From positions 1 to 6,605 of the forward strand of contig JAUYTF010000317.1 in NCBI GenBank assembly GCA_030695285.1: a DNA stretch of 6,605 nucleotides, written 5' to 3'. Source of the DNA: Eubacteriales bacterium. Lineage in GTDB: Bacteria; Bacillota; Clostridia; Christensenellales; CAG-138. Position 1 is the first letter of the stretch. The number at the start of each line of letters is the position of its first letter. Of the stretch, positions 5,960-6,605 are shown piece by piece. Both the position numbers and the translations under genes were made by a program. The notes below the pieces were generated by a model, which saw only the letters and a list, made by a program, of their open reading frames with translations, had not been told where the DNA came from and made no database searches.

Positions 5960-6605
5960 CAGAGGTAACGCATTTGGCCGGAAAAAAACAAACATATCAG
6001 TATAAAGAAGCACAGTCAATAATATATCGATTGACCGATGAGTATGCGTTAACTGAAACCGAATACTTCAGGCTGTATTCCTTTTTTGTTACATACTCCA
6101 TGTGTAAAGCGCAAAGCACGAAGAAGCGCACGATAGAGGACTATGGTTGGGTCTCACGAACTCCAGGTAAGGCAGCAAATATCGTTTCGAGTGGTCTAAA
6201 GGAAGTCCTAGCCAATGTGTTACACCTCGATGGAAATGCGTCTTTCATTTTCACAGATGAAGATGACTTGGCCGTAAGATTTGCAGAGACAGATCTCATA
6301 AACGTTAATCCAAACGAAATAGCCATTGAGCGTGCGGTTATCGGAAAGACCACTACAGAAACAAACGCGTATTTTAAGCTTTTTTATCGCATTCGTAACG
6401 CATTCGCGCACGGTAGATTCGCATTAAGACTCACTCGTGCCGGAGAGCAAATTGTTATCATTCAAGATAACGATACCTATAATGTAACTGCGAGAATTAT
6501 TCTCAGGAAAAGAACTCTGCTTGATTTTGCTCGAGTAGTAGACCGCAATAATTTACTTCATACCCCCGCGAACAACAATGATTTGCCGTATTCGCCGCAT
6601 CCACA
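5944..6605 (+). CDS. HEPN-like protein with RNxxxH motif, 3' end cut by window edge
   Basis: An open frame of 220 codons runs off the right edge. The ATG at 5944 has AGGA at 5935-5938 with a 5-base spacer and overlaps the upstream gene by 16 bases. The main landmark is YFKLFYRIRNAFAHGRF at 143-159. R151-N152-x3-H156 matches the RNxxxH signature of HEPN domains, many of which are metal-independent ribonucleases in toxin-antitoxin, abortive infection and CRISPR effector proteins. The following pattern (a beta-like stretch LRLTRAGEQIVIIQDND at 161-177, then RTLLDFARVV at 190-199) resembles small bacterial HEPN proteins of the pEK499-p136-like kind as I remember them; this is recall, not a search. 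The region before the motif is a mix of helices with no recognised domain. Function inferred only: RNA cleavage or RNA binding, perhaps held in check by or signalling through the membrane partner. A non-catalytic HEPN fold is also possible. Confidence 0.65.
   Translation, partial: MGNRITEVTHLAGKKQTYQYKEAQSIIYRLTDEYALTETEYFRLYSFFVTYSMCKAQSTKKRTIEDYGWVSRTPGKAANIVSSGLKEVLANVLHLDGNASFIFTDEDDLAVRFAETDLINVNPNEIAIERAVIGKTTTETNAYFKLFYRIRNAFAHGRFALRLTRAGEQIVIIQDNDTYNVTARIILRKRTLLDFARVVDRNNLLHTPANNNDLPYSPHP

Overview
The window looks like a chromosomal segment of a Gram-positive, Clostridia-like bacterium (Bacillota). This rests on strong AGGAGG-type ribosome binding sites, a tight opp operon of the Firmicutes type and a Clostridia-style tyrosine recombinase remnant. 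No taxonomic marker is present, so the placement is inference. The left two thirds (about 1-4200) is moderately GC-rich. The right third is visibly AT-richer and holds gene remnants plus two unrecognised or weakly recognised genes.

Positions 1-4153, all on the minus strand, hold an oligopeptide/dipeptide ABC importer operon in the order oppB, oppC, oppD, oppF. The last gene runs off the left edge. The four genes are separated by 2, 13 and 1 bases, and each ribosome binding site lies in or touches the 3' end of the gene before it. OppB and OppC form the membrane channel; OppD and OppF are the two ATPases. No substrate-binding protein (OppA) is visible; it may lie beyond the left edge. OppC is unusually long because of an inserted extracytoplasmic segment of about 125 residues.

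Positions 4154-4412 are the opp control region: a sigma-A-like promoter on the minus strand, an 11-bp palindrome against its -35 box, and a predicted leader RNA of about 150 bases with two hairpins. One hairpin is perfect as minus-strand RNA only if a G-U pair is allowed.

Positions 4413-5457, minus strand, are decaying genes. One has a CheR N-terminal-like segment followed, after a frame change, by Sel1-type repeats. The other is the catalytic C-terminal end of a tyrosine recombinase whose N-terminal two thirds is gone. Between them I see no gene.

Positions 5458-6605, plus strand, hold a promoter, a small three-helix membrane protein, and an overlapping gene that runs off the right edge. The second gene carries an RNxxxH motif of the kind found in HEPN ribonucleases. 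The tight coupling, AT-rich composition and neighbouring recombinase remnant make this pair the best candidate for an undescribed (possibly defence or toxin-type) system, but that is inference.
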